Position numbers and translations under genes: made by a program. A model generated the notes under the pieces. That model was not told the origin of the DNA, made no database searches, and worked only from the letters and a program-made list of their open reading frames with translations. DNA of 64,000 nt, from the NCBI GenBank assembly GCA_030737835.1, contig CM060853.1:16922895-16986894 (forward strand), read 5' to 3'. Each line of letters starts with the position of its first letter. Positions within the stretch are counted from its first letter, which is position 1. This stretch comes from Acorus gramineus. Lineage: Eukaryota; Streptophyta; Magnoliopsida; Acorales; Acoraceae. This document shows, one piece after another, positions 1-11,932 of the stretch.

Positions 1-689
1 GTATGCATATGTAACTGACATTCAAATGTCAAACAACGAATATGTCGTATTGAAAACCACATTTGACACCAGAAAATAACTAGAATTAACATTAAAAAAC
101 AGAAAAATGAAACAATTGAAAAACATACAATAAAACAAACATCACACCTGAATTGGCAGACATTTCAATGGTAACCAAACTATTCTGTTTTTTTTTTCCG
201 ATCAGATTAGACGCTTAAAAAGTCGTCCAAAAAATAAAATCCAATTGCAATCTCAAAAAAATTTCTGAAAATTTACTACAAAAATGAAGCTGTTGATTCA
301 ATTATGAGCGTTCAAATGTAATATAGTCAAAAAAGGAAAAAAAAATGGCAATTAAATGCCCCCCACGCGCGGTTCCAAAGAAGGCATTATTAACCGTTTG
401 TATTAATTTTGTTTGAGAAATTACAAAAATCAATTAAGGGGTATAAACGGAAATTCAAACTATGCCATATCATGGGGCTTACGTGAAGCCTATGAATTGG
501 GGCTTGTCAATCATTTTTCTTATGGACACATTTCCCCTCCCAGCTTAGAAAGTGAAATTTGATGAAGATGGAAAAAGAGAGTTTGATTTAGAACTTAGAG
601 GCAAGTGAACACCATGACAACCCCACTGACATGTGAATTTTTTTTTATTATTGGTAATCAAATTGTATTATAGTATGAGAAAAACTTTA
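1..689. other. AT-rich intergenic sequence
   Basis: No coding sequence, RNA gene or complete repeat could be supported here. The stretch is AT-rich with several A and T runs. Confidence 0.5.
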
Positions 690-1000
690 TCCATCCATTT
701 GGATGGAGGAATTGAGTTATTCTGGATAGATAACTATATCAGTATAGATAACAATTTTATAGGAATAAGAGATTTTCTGTTTGGTTGTGTTTTTTATTAT
801 TTTCATTGGAAAACGTAAGAATAAAGGTTAAATTGTTTAGTTGATAAAGAATAAAATATAAATAAAGTGTAAAAAAGTTGATTTGACGTGTAAGTCCTTT
901 GATGTATAAGAGGTGTTGATAGGTGATTTGATGTGATAAGGTGTAAAAAATTGATTTGACATGTGAACTCATGGGAATAGATAAACTGAGTATAATTTAT
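690..1000. mobile_element. Fragment of a MITE family also present near 8.85-10.4 kb and 49.0-49.5 kb
   Basis: The stretch shares the ordered motifs ATTTGGATGG, a TTTTCTGTTTGGTTGTG block, a CATTGGAAAACGTAA block and TGATTTGA/GGTGATTTGA blocks with elements near 10.0 kb and 49.1 kb. Only part of the element is recognisable and one end is unclear. It has no coding capacity. Confidence 0.5.
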
Positions 1001-1032
1001 CTTAGGGGTTACTTAGAATTGTTATACTCTTA

Positions 1033-1581
1033 CCCCCGTTTGGGGTGGAGAATAAATAATGGATAGGGGAGAATACAATAGAATAGCCCCCAAACAGTTG
1101 TTTGTTTGACAAGAATAAACCTTGATAGCTATGCCTGGATAAGCTAGGATAAGGTCTGATAACTATTCTAAGAAAATGGTGAAATTGCTTATCAGAGTTT
1201 ATCTATGCCAATGGATAAAAATACCCTTTTATGTTATTTTAAAAATTTTATCTAACCTAACACTCTCTGCACACATTCCAAAAACTGTCACATCTATCAT
1301 ATCACACACACATCTCTCATACTTATTCCCAAACACAAATTATTTATGCAAGGGTATAGTTGTCATTTAAAAAGTCATAAACTCTTATCCATCTCTTATC
1401 TACCACTTATCCTTACTTTATCCAAGGTGAACCAAACAACAAAAAGATCAATTTTACGTTTCCCAATGAGAATAACAGAAAAGACAACCAAACAAAAATT
1501 TAGCTATTCAATATGGATTGTTATCTATCCTAGTATAGCTATCAATGACGAATAACCTTATGTCACACCCCAAACGGGGGG
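1033..1581. mobile_element. Non-autonomous DNA transposon (MITE), family A, about 550 bp
   Basis: The ends are near-perfect inverted repeats: CCCCCGTTTGGGGTG on the left and CACCCCAAACGGGGG on the right. The interior matches copies at 11.4-11.9 kb (opposite orientation) and 29.1-29.65 kb (same orientation), including blocks reading TTTACGTTTCCCAATGAGAA and AATTGCTTATCA. Short open frames inside are not conserved as protein. The superfamily is not assigned because no clear target-site duplication could be fixed. Confidence 0.75.
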
Positions 1582-2760
1582 TATATACTCGTTTAAACTG
1601 GCTTAGTAATACCAAGTTATACTCTGCAAACAAAACAATAATTTTTTCTATCCATCCTTATACCACCCTTATCCAAGCTTAACCTTTTAGCCAAAGGGGG
1701 GCTACAAAAATGACATGGGATTTACGAAATGATATGCTTAGAGTGGTATTAATGACATGGGTCATTCACATTCATGTGAAATAATATTATAAATTAAACT
1801 CTCTTATTTCATCTTTAAAGAGCTCTCAAGGAATTCAATCAACATGATATTTAGTATTGTTTCATCGTTCATGTTAAGCATGTCAAGAAATATTAAATTG
1901 GTAATATGTATTTTAAATTTAGAAATTATCCTATATTTGATTACCATGAATGATATAAATATTAATGTGTCTATTAAAAAAATTGAATTTAATATATACT
2001 ATAATTATATATGTTTGTATTACATATTATTCAAATTCAAGTAACTTACATGATTCATATGTCATAACCTTAAATTTTAAATAACGATTGGATTTCCTTC
2101 TACAATATCAAAATGAAACGAGAAATCTTTAACTCCGATTTCAATCTTCGCTTTTTAATAATTGCATCTCAACTAAACTAACGTTCATGTTTAGACATTT
2201 TATTTATTAAAGGATCTTAAAATATTCAAATTCAAACATTAATATCTATGTATTGAACGATTTAGGAGTATTTGCATATATTAATGTATCGATCTCCATC
2301 GACAAGTTTAGTTCATGCACTTCTTGGACTCACATTTGCTTAAGAAATATATTATTTACTCAGTTTTTCTTGTTTCATTTCCCTTAATGTCAAGTCCTAA
2401 ACAAAAAACAACCTTTCATATATGGAAATCCAAGCAAAATAGATGGTTTTATGAATTGACACCAATTCCAAGCTCTTCTTGATCTTTTAAGCCATTCTTG
2501 ATCATTCAACTGGTGAATATAATTCACATATATGGCAAGAGAGAAAAGAAAAAGAGGGGACTCTAACAAGGTTTCTTGAAAATACTCAGTAGTGAATTCT
2601 CATTCTTCCTACAAAACAACGTACATATATAACAAGCATAGGTATCCTCATTTAACTATACCAACCTCATAGATATGGACACAAGTTTAAAAGAGATTTA
2701 TGAATTCTTCTTCCCCGATGGACGACGAGAAATATGAAATCATGGAAACCGGATCAAGCA
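1582..2760. other. Intergenic, AT-rich; downstream of the PSY-like gene
   Basis: No gene could be supported. Positions 2600-2760 are the likely 3' untranslated and downstream region of the minus-strand peptide gene that ends at 2761. Confidence 0.4.
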
Positions 2761-3445
2761 TCAGGTCCTTCCCGGTGGCGGCGTATGACGACCGTTAGGC
2801 TGTGTTACCACATAATCAATGTTCTCCAAGTCAATCCTTCCATTGATGTATTCTTCTCCGGCTGCGTCATCTTGAGTGATGACATTGTTCTGTTTTATGA
2901 TATTCACAAATGTAATGTTGGTTAGTAGATGAAGGCATGCAATATATAATGTGAAATATTAACACCCACAACTTAAATTACACTGGACTTCTGTTATCAA
3001 TGTCTGAATCTGTTCTTCATTGTTTGGTAAAGCTTGTACTCTGGATTTCTCAGATTTAATGTTTTGAAAGTTTCCAACTTGGCTTGGTTGATGAGTTTAG
3101 GTCACATTTTTAGTAATTTCACATGAAAACAAAAGACCATTCTTTACTGACTATTATTAAAATTTGTAATATATACATGTATTAGAAACTAATGACCTGT
3201 TATACCTGGTTGATATCAATGGCAGCAGGAAATAATTGAGTTCCATGAAGCAGACTTTGAGTTCCTGTAAACATAAGCAGAAACCTTGTAAGTTAAACAA
3301 AGAATGAAAATGACAATGAAATGTAGATGATCATTCATAATTCAAGTTTATTAAAAGAACTACTCGTTAAAGGAATCGCATCGGAGAAGAAGAGATGAGA
3401 GAAGACCAGCAGATTCACTAGTAGATACAGAGAAGATCTCTCCAT
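2761..3445 (-). CDS. PSY-like tyrosine-sulfated peptide precursor (89 aa, 3 exons)
   Basis: Likely a secreted precursor of a growth-signalling peptide. Exons on the minus strand are 3445-3364, 3264-3206 and 2889-2761, all with GT-AG introns; intron 1 is phase 1 and intron 2 is phase 0. The product starts with a hydrophobic signal peptide (about residues 1-22, MERSSLYLLVNLLVFSHLFF). After a variable pro-region, the C-terminus reads IDYVVTQPNGRHTPPPGRT. The Asp-Tyr pair followed by an N-x-R-H-T-P block resembles the PSY family, whose peptides keep a sulfatable DY, then an Asn, a basic residue, His and Pro. Known PSY peptides are sulfated at the Tyr, processed and exported to the apoplast; that role is inferred here. 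The three frames join without a stop. A TATA box lies just upstream. A CLEL/RGF-type peptide is the main alternative, but the PP-x-HN ending is absent. Confidence 0.75.
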
Positions 3446-3496
3446 GGCTTACCACTATCAGTTGTGGTTCCTCTTGACAAGAAGCCACTGGCATCC

Positions 3497-3503
3497 CTTT
3501 ATA
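3497..3503 (-). promoter_or_regulatory. Probable TATA box of the PSY-like gene
   Basis: On the minus strand the bases read GAGTATAAAGGG about 50 bases before the chosen ATG. That spacing fits a short leader of 20-30 bases. It supports the minus-strand gene model. Confidence 0.45.
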
Positions 3504-3674
3504 CTCATATCCACATTCACATATGGAGTCCATTATGAAAGATTTTGTGACTGTTTAGCAAATCCCACCATCTCATCAATGTCAAAAAGGTGGGGCAAAA
3601 GGACTACATGCCTCTGCGCAAATGAACTTCCACCTTACCGAAATCTTCTGGAATGCGACTCATAGAAAAACATG

Positions 3675-4600
3675 GTGAGCAAAAGTATTGGTAGTGGAAG
3701 TGGAGAACTTCAATGCTTATTAGGCTGGACTCCAAATTTGAAATAAGTCAACATGCATAAAAGTTTCCCACTGAATGTGGATATCCTGACTATAGTCATA
3801 AAACACTCTAAATTTCTTTGAATGTTCAGATAAGCTCGGTGATGGGATACCTCCCTTATCTATTGCTTGAACAAACTTCTGTTTGCTGGATTGTGCATAG
3901 AGTATCTTCAAGATCCAACATCCAATTAGATATTTAAAACTAGTCCTAATTTAAAACTATGGCTTCTTCGAACTCATCATAAAAGTTTTTATGTGTCCCT
4001 TTCATATTAATGATCAAAATACATCTAAAAAACATTGATTATCTCTGTAATTTTGTTGTACTTATCGGAATGCTCATCGAATATCTTCCATACACGAACT
4101 CTGTGACTATGGTGATAACCAATAAAGAGATTAAAGATAAATCTTTTTGTTTAAAGTGAGCAAAAGTATTGTTGGTGGAAGTGGGGAACTTCAATGCATT
4201 ATTGGGCTAGATTCCAAATTGAACCAAGTCAACATGCATAAAAATTTTCTAGTGAATGCGGAAGATGTCATGTTTCCTAGTGAATGTGGAAGACGTCATG
4301 ACTATAGTCATGGAGTACCCCAAACTTCTTTAAATGTTGAAAAAAGCTTGGTGATTGGATACCTCCTTTACCTATTGGTCGAATGAACTTTTGTTTGCTG
4401 AATTGAGCATACAATATCTCCAAGTCTGGAATGTGTTTAATTTAGATGGTTTACTACATTCTTCGTAATATAAAAGTTTGTGTGTACTTTTCATACTAAT
4501 GATCAGAATACGTATGAAAAATAGTTTAATTATCTGTGTATTTTTACTGTATGTATTAGAACTCATACCGAATATTTGTCATACACAAACTTTGTGACTA
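3675..4600. repeat. Tandem direct duplication, two copies at 481-bp spacing
   Basis: Copy 1 begins near 3675 and copy 2 near 4156; both start GTGAGCAAAAGTATTG. Similarity continues through AAGTCAACATGCATAAAA, a GGATACCTCC block and ACTTTTGTTTGCTG-like text to the end of copy 2 near 4600, with many substitutions. Copy 2 carries an extra internal repeat of about 27 bp around 4250-4300 (CCTAGTGAATG-GGAAGA). No conserved reading frame spans both copies. Confidence 0.75.
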
Positions 4601-7393
4601 TGATAAGGATAAAATACTCTTTAAACCAAGAGAGATACATGACAAAGTCAAGATCCAATTGTGGAAGTGGAGAGTGATATGGCCCATGTTGCACAAGCAT
4701 TGCACAGCTCCTTCCATGGTGCAGCACAAGTCAAAAGGCTTTTCAAGTCACCAGTTGAAGCAATAAACATGAACAATGAATAGGTGGGTCTCCACTAAAG
4801 CACCATGGATGATAAAGGAAGGGATTCTGTCCTTTCTAACGATTATAGATGCACCTCATCTTTCTCCAAAAAACAAAAAAGTTTTCTAAATTCAGCAACG
4901 GAAGAGGTGAGAAAGTCAGCACAGAATTGTTCTCTCTCAACTCCAAGCTCTCCATGCCAAACCATTGTATGGAAGTCTTACTTTTTGTTTATTCTTTATT
5001 GTCTATCTTTGCTTGTATATTTGAATTACAAAATTCACCTTTGAGTTTTAGCCATTTGAATTGAGAGGCACCTGGACTAAGCTTCAAATAAATATTAGGC
5101 AGAGAAGCTGATCATATACTATTCCTGTTTACCTAATTTCAATACAAATGGCATAGGTACAGATCAGATATATATATTTCTGTGGAGTTGAAAGCATTTC
5201 CATTTTAACATCTTTCAATATCTCCTCTGTTCAGGGGGAATGAGTAGTGCTTTATATCTGTACATTAGTGCAAGACTAGATATAGCTGTATCTATCTATG
5301 GACCTTTCAAATATGGGCATCTATCAAATAAAGATAATCCACTTCGAGGGACACGAGAACCTCCATTATTGGTATAATCCACTTCGAGGGACATGAAAAC
5401 GCCCATTATTGGTAACTTTGAGGGGGATGGAAACCTCATAAAATACAACATCTAGAATCACATCATATAAAGAATACAAATAACTTCTCCATAATCCCAA
5501 TAACCATTAATAAGTACTTATTTCTACACCACTAACATTTCGCTTTCGTCATGCTCGGTCATCCATCATCCACCAATCCAAGAAAGTGATTCTTATTATT
5601 TTCTGATAAAGATTTAATGTGGGCTTTGAGGGATTGAAACTTCTATTATTGTGCACTTCAAGGGAAGTGAAAAACCTCCTAAAATATGAGAAGTCCAAAC
5701 AAATTACATGAAGAATACAAATAACTCATAATTAATCTTGTAAATCACTAATAACTAATAACTATCTACTATTACCTATTACATGAATTGTAATGTAGTA
5801 CTAATATCAAGCAAACACATAAAATATTCTTGCTTGTCCTGTACATATATATTAATTATGCTAAATCAATTATTCAGATCATGCGCATTACACGAATTTT
5901 ATCGATGGTCCTCATTTTCTTTCATGTTTCATTCACCTACATTATCATGTCAGATATCCTTCAGACTGAGCCTCTGATACACCCGCTGAATTCTTGAATG
6001 GTAAACAAGTTGGATACAGAGAATGGTTCAACCCAGTGCTCAAAATGCGCCTCAAGTGGATCGATGTGCGCCTTACTGGCTGGTGCAAAGGCTCTGCACA
6101 TGTTCATACCCTCTATCTTTGATGAAGTAAGTGTTCATCAAAACCTTTCTTTAGAAAATACTACTAGTACAGGAGGAGACTGTGAAATTCCTAAAGAATT
6201 TAGACCCCATTGGGAGCGGGTTAATTTTTTTTTGGTCAAGTATAGAGTATTGTGATACTCGTGGAAGTTACTCTTCTTATATAAACTATTTTTTTAACTG
6301 ACATTTGGTATAATTTGCATAGCTTTTTTTGTTTAAATCCTACATGAAAAATGTGGTATTGTAAAAAGGAGGGTGGTTGATGCACCTATTATTTTGTTAT
6401 TACTTTATGTAGATGTATTGCTTTATTTATACAAGTAGGTGAAAATAATATACATTCTAATAATACATCTCTCATGTATTCTACTAACGAAGACATTCCT
6501 AACATCTTTGTTATCAAATAATATAGGATATGATTTTAATTTTATACTATAATTACATTAGCCATCTATCATTGCCAAAGAGGGTACGAGTCTCTCTCTC
6601 TCTCTCTCTCTCTCTCTCACGCACACACACATGAATGGATATGAATATTCTTGTATATATTCTAATGTCAATTGAAAATGGGCAACTTTCTGTGACACCT
6701 TTTAGAATTGTGTCTCACCTAAGCTGAAAAAAATGTTCAGTGGCCATATTGAAATGCATCCAACATTGAGTCTCATGTACAATTGTGTTGCTTTAGCTTA
6801 CTAAAAAGGTCATCCTCTCATGATGGTCCCCTCTTTGCTTATAATATAACTGGGGAAAACAAATTTTAAAAAAGTTCAACATAAAGTCATAATTAAAAAG
6901 TATAGCTGATCCCTTATTAAGCCGATTGGTATATCTCTTAATCCTCGTCATTGCTGATATAAGAATTAGAAGTACAAATAAGCAAGTAGACTGTGTGATG
7001 TTGGATGAGATTTATTAATATTAGAAATGAAAATAAGGAAGCATTAGATGGCACTCTTTAAGATCAATTCATGGGACTTGAAAGGGACAATAGACCTATG
7101 TGGTGAATAGAATAAAGAACAAACATTGAAAATGTTGAAAAATAAAGAACACAGATATTTATGTGATTCTCTCAACGTTAGATACGATTCAAGTGTCCTC
7201 AACAGACTGTAAATCCACTGTAGAAAGAGATCATAAAATTTGAAACCCTTCCTAATATCTCAATCTCATGTACTATGGTTGACAACCATAGAAACTATAG
7301 AAAATACTAATAATTGTTGATTCAATTAACCTTGAGAAAAATGGATAAATGTGAGTCAATCAGCTTGTTCTATGTTAAACTTATGTTTGGCAT
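4601..7393. other. Intergenic with short direct repeats
   Basis: No gene could be supported. Around 5329-5410 a unit of about 40 bp (TAATCCACTTCGAGGGACA...CATTATTGGT) occurs twice, and degenerate relatives continue to about 5700. A (CT)n tract lies near 6593-6619. Positions 4650-5060 look like transposon-derived sequence but lack diagnostic ends. Confidence 0.45.
5984..6133 (+). other. Unassigned short open frame, possibly an old exon or gene fragment
   Basis: One frame between two stops reads GKQVGYREWFNPVLKMRLKW followed by IDVRLTGWCKGSA, a composition that looks protein-like (four Trp, mixed charge), and ends at tandem stops near 6130. No start codon or flanking exon could be linked to it. 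A second frame over the same bases starts with ATG at 5998 and runs into a GTAAGT donor-like site. I do not recognise the family. Confidence 0.2.
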
Positions 7394-7401
7394 GATTTGA
7401 A

Positions 7402-7776
7402 CAGTGTTTTAAAACGTGACCTAACCTGTCAAGTTGAACCCGTTAAATCTTCATCCGCCTATAGTTCTGGTTCCATTTACCATAAAAACATTATTAAATA
7501 AAAAACCAATAAAATTAATCAACCCACTTGTTGAACTGATAGTTTCTTAGAACCGACTATGGTTGACTTAACCGACTGTTTTTTTTATTTATAAAAATTG
7601 TAATTAATTAGTTAAAATATTAAATTTAATAAAAATTTCAAAATTTATATAATAAAATCATGTCATGTAAGGTAAAGTTTAAAAATTTATGACTTGATAA
7701 TTCTAAAATATTTCATATTTTTCATAAATTTATTCATTGTTTCGGTTAAATCAACCGTTCAATTTTTAAAACATTA
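7402..7776. mobile_element. hAT-type MITE, 375 bp, with 8-bp target-site duplication
   Basis: Left end CAGTGTTTTAAAACGTGACC and right end ATTTTTAAAACATTA are inverted repeats of the hAT kind. The flanking octamers GATTTGAA (7394-7401) and GATTTAAA (7777-7784) match at 7 of 8 positions. There is no coding capacity. Confidence 0.75.
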
Positions 7777-7865
7777 GATTTAAAGGGATTAAATCTTACT
7801 TAAATATTTCTAATTCACATGTAATATGGTGATGTTCTAAATGAAGTAGAAGCTTAGTGTTCTTA

Positions 7866-8095
7866 GGGTGCGTTTGGTTGCGCGATTGTAAAACTGATTC
7901 TGTAAGAATCTGGGTTTTAAAACTGATTCTGCAGGAAGCTCACTTTCTTAGCCTTTTGAAATCGCAGCTTTTGGCCACTATTTACCTGAAATTTGTGTAC
8001 ATGAAGCTGCTACAGTAAAACTGTTTGGTTGCACGATTGCAAACGCAGCTTCCTTCAATCGCAAACGTTGCGCAATCGCGCAACCAAACGCACCC
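7866..8095. mobile_element. Tourist-like (PIF/Harbinger) MITE, family M1, 230 bp
   Basis: Near-perfect inverted ends GGGTGCGTTTGGTTGCGCGA and its complement are flanked by TTA on both sides (7863-7865 and 8096-8098). This is the best-preserved copy of a family with relatives at 14.39, 17.83, 21.04 and 31.50 kb and a fragment at 33.81 kb. Shared interior text includes AGCTGCTACAGTAAAACTG and GGGTTTTAAAACTG. Confidence 0.9.
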
Positions 8096-8845
8096 TTAGA
8101 CTAGTATGTTTGGCCCACAAATTACAAATTAGAATAATCTCCAAGTTATGAAGAGATGTCATTGTTCCACCCATTAAAAGTTCTTTCAATTGTTTGAAAA
8201 GATGTAAAAGGGATAACTAAAGCATAATAGTTTGCTTAATCTTATGTGCGCACAGAATTATACACTAATCGATTCTCATCTTACCTGATATTTATATTAT
8301 ATATCACATAACATATTAGAGATATCAAGGTTTGACAAAATCTGGAACCACAAGGTTTTGGGTAAGAGTCCCAATGTTTATCTAACAAAAAATTAAAATA
8401 AAAATACGGTGTAGTTTATAACTACGTGTACAACCTCTTATACATGAATAGTTGTTCAACAAGTTATATATCTTGTTAAAAATATTTCATATTTTCTATA
8501 TATAAATTCATACAATTTGTTAAAGTATATATATATATATTTTATCATATATGTATAGTATTTGATGATGTATGTTATTTTTAAAATTAAATTAAAACTT
8601 GTGCTGACTTAATTCAATTTAAATAAAAAATTCCATTGAACCAAACTGACTTTTCTCAAGCTTAAAGCATTGTTCAATAATTCAGTTGATATTGGTTTTG
8701 AATGATTTGGTAAATTGAGTTGAATCAATTGAATTCATTAAATAAAAACTTTATGTCGTGATGATTTACTGAATCTGTCAAACACAATGAGAAAAATCAA
8801 TTTTTATGATTCAGTTTTCATTTTTGATAAAATGAATTCAATTAA
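8096..8845. other. Intergenic, AT-rich
   Basis: No gene or complete element was identified; a (TA)n tract lies near 8526-8540. Confidence 0.4.
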
Positions 8846-10382
8846 GAGCCCATTTAAATAGAAGCATAAGTTATCATAGAGTTTATACCTATTCTGAGAA
8901 TTGTTGATAAGAGCATCTTCAATGGGAGTCTTCATTTTGAAGACTTCCATTGGAGATTTTAGACAAATGAAGGCTCTTGAACTCTAATGGGATCTTTATT
9001 TTGAAGATTTTGTTGTTTTGAAGACTTATCAACTCCAATGGTGGATGTTCATTTTTTTGTGGGTCTTCAAATCATTATTTTGATTTATTAAAATTTTCAT
9101 TCTACTATTTGCCTCTTCATCTTTATTGTTTATTGAAGTTTATGTCCTAATTTTAATGTAAATAATCAAATTATATTAACTCTATATTTACATATAAAAA
9201 AAATTAATATATGTATGTAAAGTTGTAAGTGGACTTGTATTTAATCCAGTTGTCTGACCTGATAGAATAAGACATCTCTGTATTGTTATGTTTCATAGCT
9301 TTAGATGTTTATCCTTCTCTTATGTAAAAGAATCCAATGCTAGTGGGATAAGACATCTCTGTATTGTTATGTCTCATAGTTGTGTAATTTAAAATTTTGA
9401 AAGTTCGAATTTCAAATTTTACAATTTGAAATCTGAAATTTTAAAACCACCAACATTTGAAATTTGAATCACCTGATAGTTGAACCAATGACTCTTATTC
9501 TATTCATTTTTCTGATTCAATAAATAGTTCTATTTTGAAATTGCATTTGAACTTTAATAATTCATTTTTTATTATTATGTCATGATAATGTTACAGTTCA
9601 AATCCGTTAACTGGACAGTTCAACCGGTGACTCTTTATCCCATTCATTTTTCCGATTCAATGAATAGTTTGTTTTTTGAAATATTATTTTTGATCCAATA
9701 CATGAAATTTTTTTGTAAATTTTTTTTTCAAAATTCCATATTTTTATTAAATACAAATGAAAAATTAGGAATTTATAATTTTGTATGAGTTAAATGTCAT
9801 TTATCAAAAGTTGTTATAAGTTAAGAATGTCATTTGTGGTATTATTTAATATTGATGTGACATATGGAGACCCAAATAGTGGGTCTCCAAATATGGAGCT
9901 TGTTTTGAAATTGAAGACACTCGGTCTTCATTTTGGCATTCGGTTGTAGTAAGTAGTCTTCATATGCGGTTCAAATCTTCATTTAAGTGATCGATTGGAG
10001 CTACTCTAAGTGATTTTTTGTTTGGTTGTGCTTTCAGTTATTTTCGTTGAAAAACGTAATAATAAAAGTTGAAGTGTTTGGTTGATAAAGAATAAAATGT
10101 GAATAAGATGTAAAGAGTTCATTTGATCTGAGCCCTATTAATATATAAGAGGTGATGACAGATGATTAGTTGCGATGACATATGATTTAATAGGTGGGTC
10201 TCCTTATACCAGTGAAGGAATAACACAATTCCATGGAAGGATTTGGAATACAAATACCAGTTTATTTTCACCTAATTCTGCACAGCTATACCCTTTTGTA
10301 CCACCCACCCAAACAATTTTTTTACCTTTATTCCCCTTTATCCCCCCTATCCCACCCTTTATTCCACCATCCAAATGGGTCC
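8846..10382. mobile_element. MITE interrupted by a nested element
   Basis: The left end (GAGCCCATTTAAATAG) and right end (CCATCCAAATGGGTCC) are diverged inverted repeats with TTA-like flanks. The interior is split by a 1.1-kb insertion. The segment after the insertion (TGATTTTTTGTTTGGTTGTG...AAAACGTAATAATAAA) matches the element at 49.03-49.49 kb and the fragment at 0.7-1.0 kb. Confidence 0.6.
8911..10006. mobile_element. Nested inverted-repeat element, 1.1 kb, TAA target duplication
   Basis: Ends read GAGCATCTTCAATGGGAG and, at the right, CGATTGGAGCTACTC, with TAA directly outside each end (8908-8910 and 10007-10009). A 3-bp TAA duplication suggests a PIF/Harbinger-type origin. Inside are two pairs of direct repeats: ATAAGACATCTCTGTATTGT near 9268 and 9349, and ATTCATTTTTCTGATTCAAT-like text near 9504 and 9643. 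No transposase frame remains. Confidence 0.65.
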
Positions 10383-10394
10383 TTACCCCTCGTC

Positions 10395-10930
10395 TGGAGA
10401 GTGACATAGAGTTATTTGCCCCTGATAGTTATATTGGGACAGATACTAACTCATGCTGAATAAATAAATTTTTGTTTGGTTGTCTTTTCTATTATACTCA
10501 TTAGAAAACGTAAAATGATCTTTTTATTATTTGGTTCACCACGTACAAAGTAGAGATAAGTGGTAGATAAGAGATAGATGTGAGTTTATAACTTTTTAAA
10601 TGACAACTATACCCGTGCATAAATTATTTGCGTTTGGAAATAAGTGTGTGTGATATGTGTATGATATAATAGATGTGAGAGGTTTTAGAATGTGTGTAGG
10701 GAGTGTTAGGTGAAATAATTTTTTTAAAATGACAGAAAAATGTATTTTTATTCATTGACATAGATAAGATAAGATATATAATTCTAGCTTTTTTTTAGAA
10801 TAATTATCATATTTTATCTTAGTTTATCCAAACATAGCTATCAAGGTTTATACTTACAAAACAAACGGTTTTTTTTATATTATTCTTAGACTTATGTTCC
10901 ACTCCACCCCAAATCAATTGTATGCCTAGT
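10395..10930. mobile_element. Degenerate family A MITE
   Basis: The stretch follows the order of the 11.4-kb family A copy: GTTATTTGCCCCTGATAG, then a TTTTTGTTTGGTTG block, TAGAAAACGTAAAATGA, a GATAAGTGGTAGATAAG block and TATCCAAACATAGCTATCA. The ends are decayed. Confidence 0.6.
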
Positions 10931-11405
10931 ATCTTATACTTTTCTTATTTGAACATATATAAATTACTGAATTAAAGATTTTATATATTGAATTACGACG
11001 AGAATAACCGCCCTTTTACAAATGATTTTGATTCAAATTCGAGACATATATTATTATATAAAATATCTTTTAAAAACATAAATTATTTTACAAATAAAAA
11101 TATAATAGGATGCATGGAACATTATTTAAAACAAACCCAACAGATTTTAATCCTTAAGTACTTAAAACAAACCTTAAGTACTTAAGAAATTTAATCCATT
11201 TGGCCTTTTGAACAAAAAAATTAGAGTGATGGCATTCATACTTGAAAACAAAGATTTTTTTTTTTTTTTTGATACATTGGTCTCATTTTAGACAATTTAC
11301 ATTATCATATTGTCAGGGAATAAGTTAAAAGAACCGTGACCATATACATATGTTTCATGTTCATTCTTTACATTTACATCATTTATATAAATATTAAAAC
11401 TCCTA

Positions 11406-11932
11406 CCCCCGTATGGGGTGTGAAATTGGGTTATTCGCTCCCGATAGCTATACTGGGATAGATAACAATCCAGGCTGAATAAGCAATTTTTTGTTTGGTT
11501 GTTTTTTTTGTTATTCTCATTGGGAAACGTAAAAATGACTTTTTTGTTGTTTGGTTCACATTGGATAAAGTGATGATAAATGGTTGATAAGGGATGAACA
11601 AGAGTTTATGATTTTTAAATGACAATTATACCCCTTGGGAATAGTGCAAGAAATATATGATTGATTTGATAGATATGATAGTTTTTGAAATCTGTGTGAG
11701 TCTGTTAGGTGAGATAAATTTTTTAAAATGACAAAGAAGGGTATTTTTATCCATTGGTATAGATAAGCCTTGATAAGCAATTCCACAATTTTCTGAGAAT
11801 AGTTATCAGGCTTTATCCTAACTTATCCAGACATAACTATCGGGGTTTATTCTGTCAAAACAAACAGTTTTTTTTTACTATTCTCTTGTATTCTTCCTTA
11901 TTCTGGGTTTATGTCTCTAGGCATACAGGGGG
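11406..11932. mobile_element. Family A MITE, about 527 bp
   Basis: It starts CCCCCGTATGGGGTG. The interior is the reverse complement of the copies at 1.03 kb and 29.1 kb over nearly the whole length. The right end is more decayed (CATACAGGGGGC). Confidence 0.75.

Noticed and set aside
4805..5064. Two overlapping open frames of 71-79 codons
   Set aside because: Neither resembles a known family; the region looks transposon-derived and lacks splice or promoter support.
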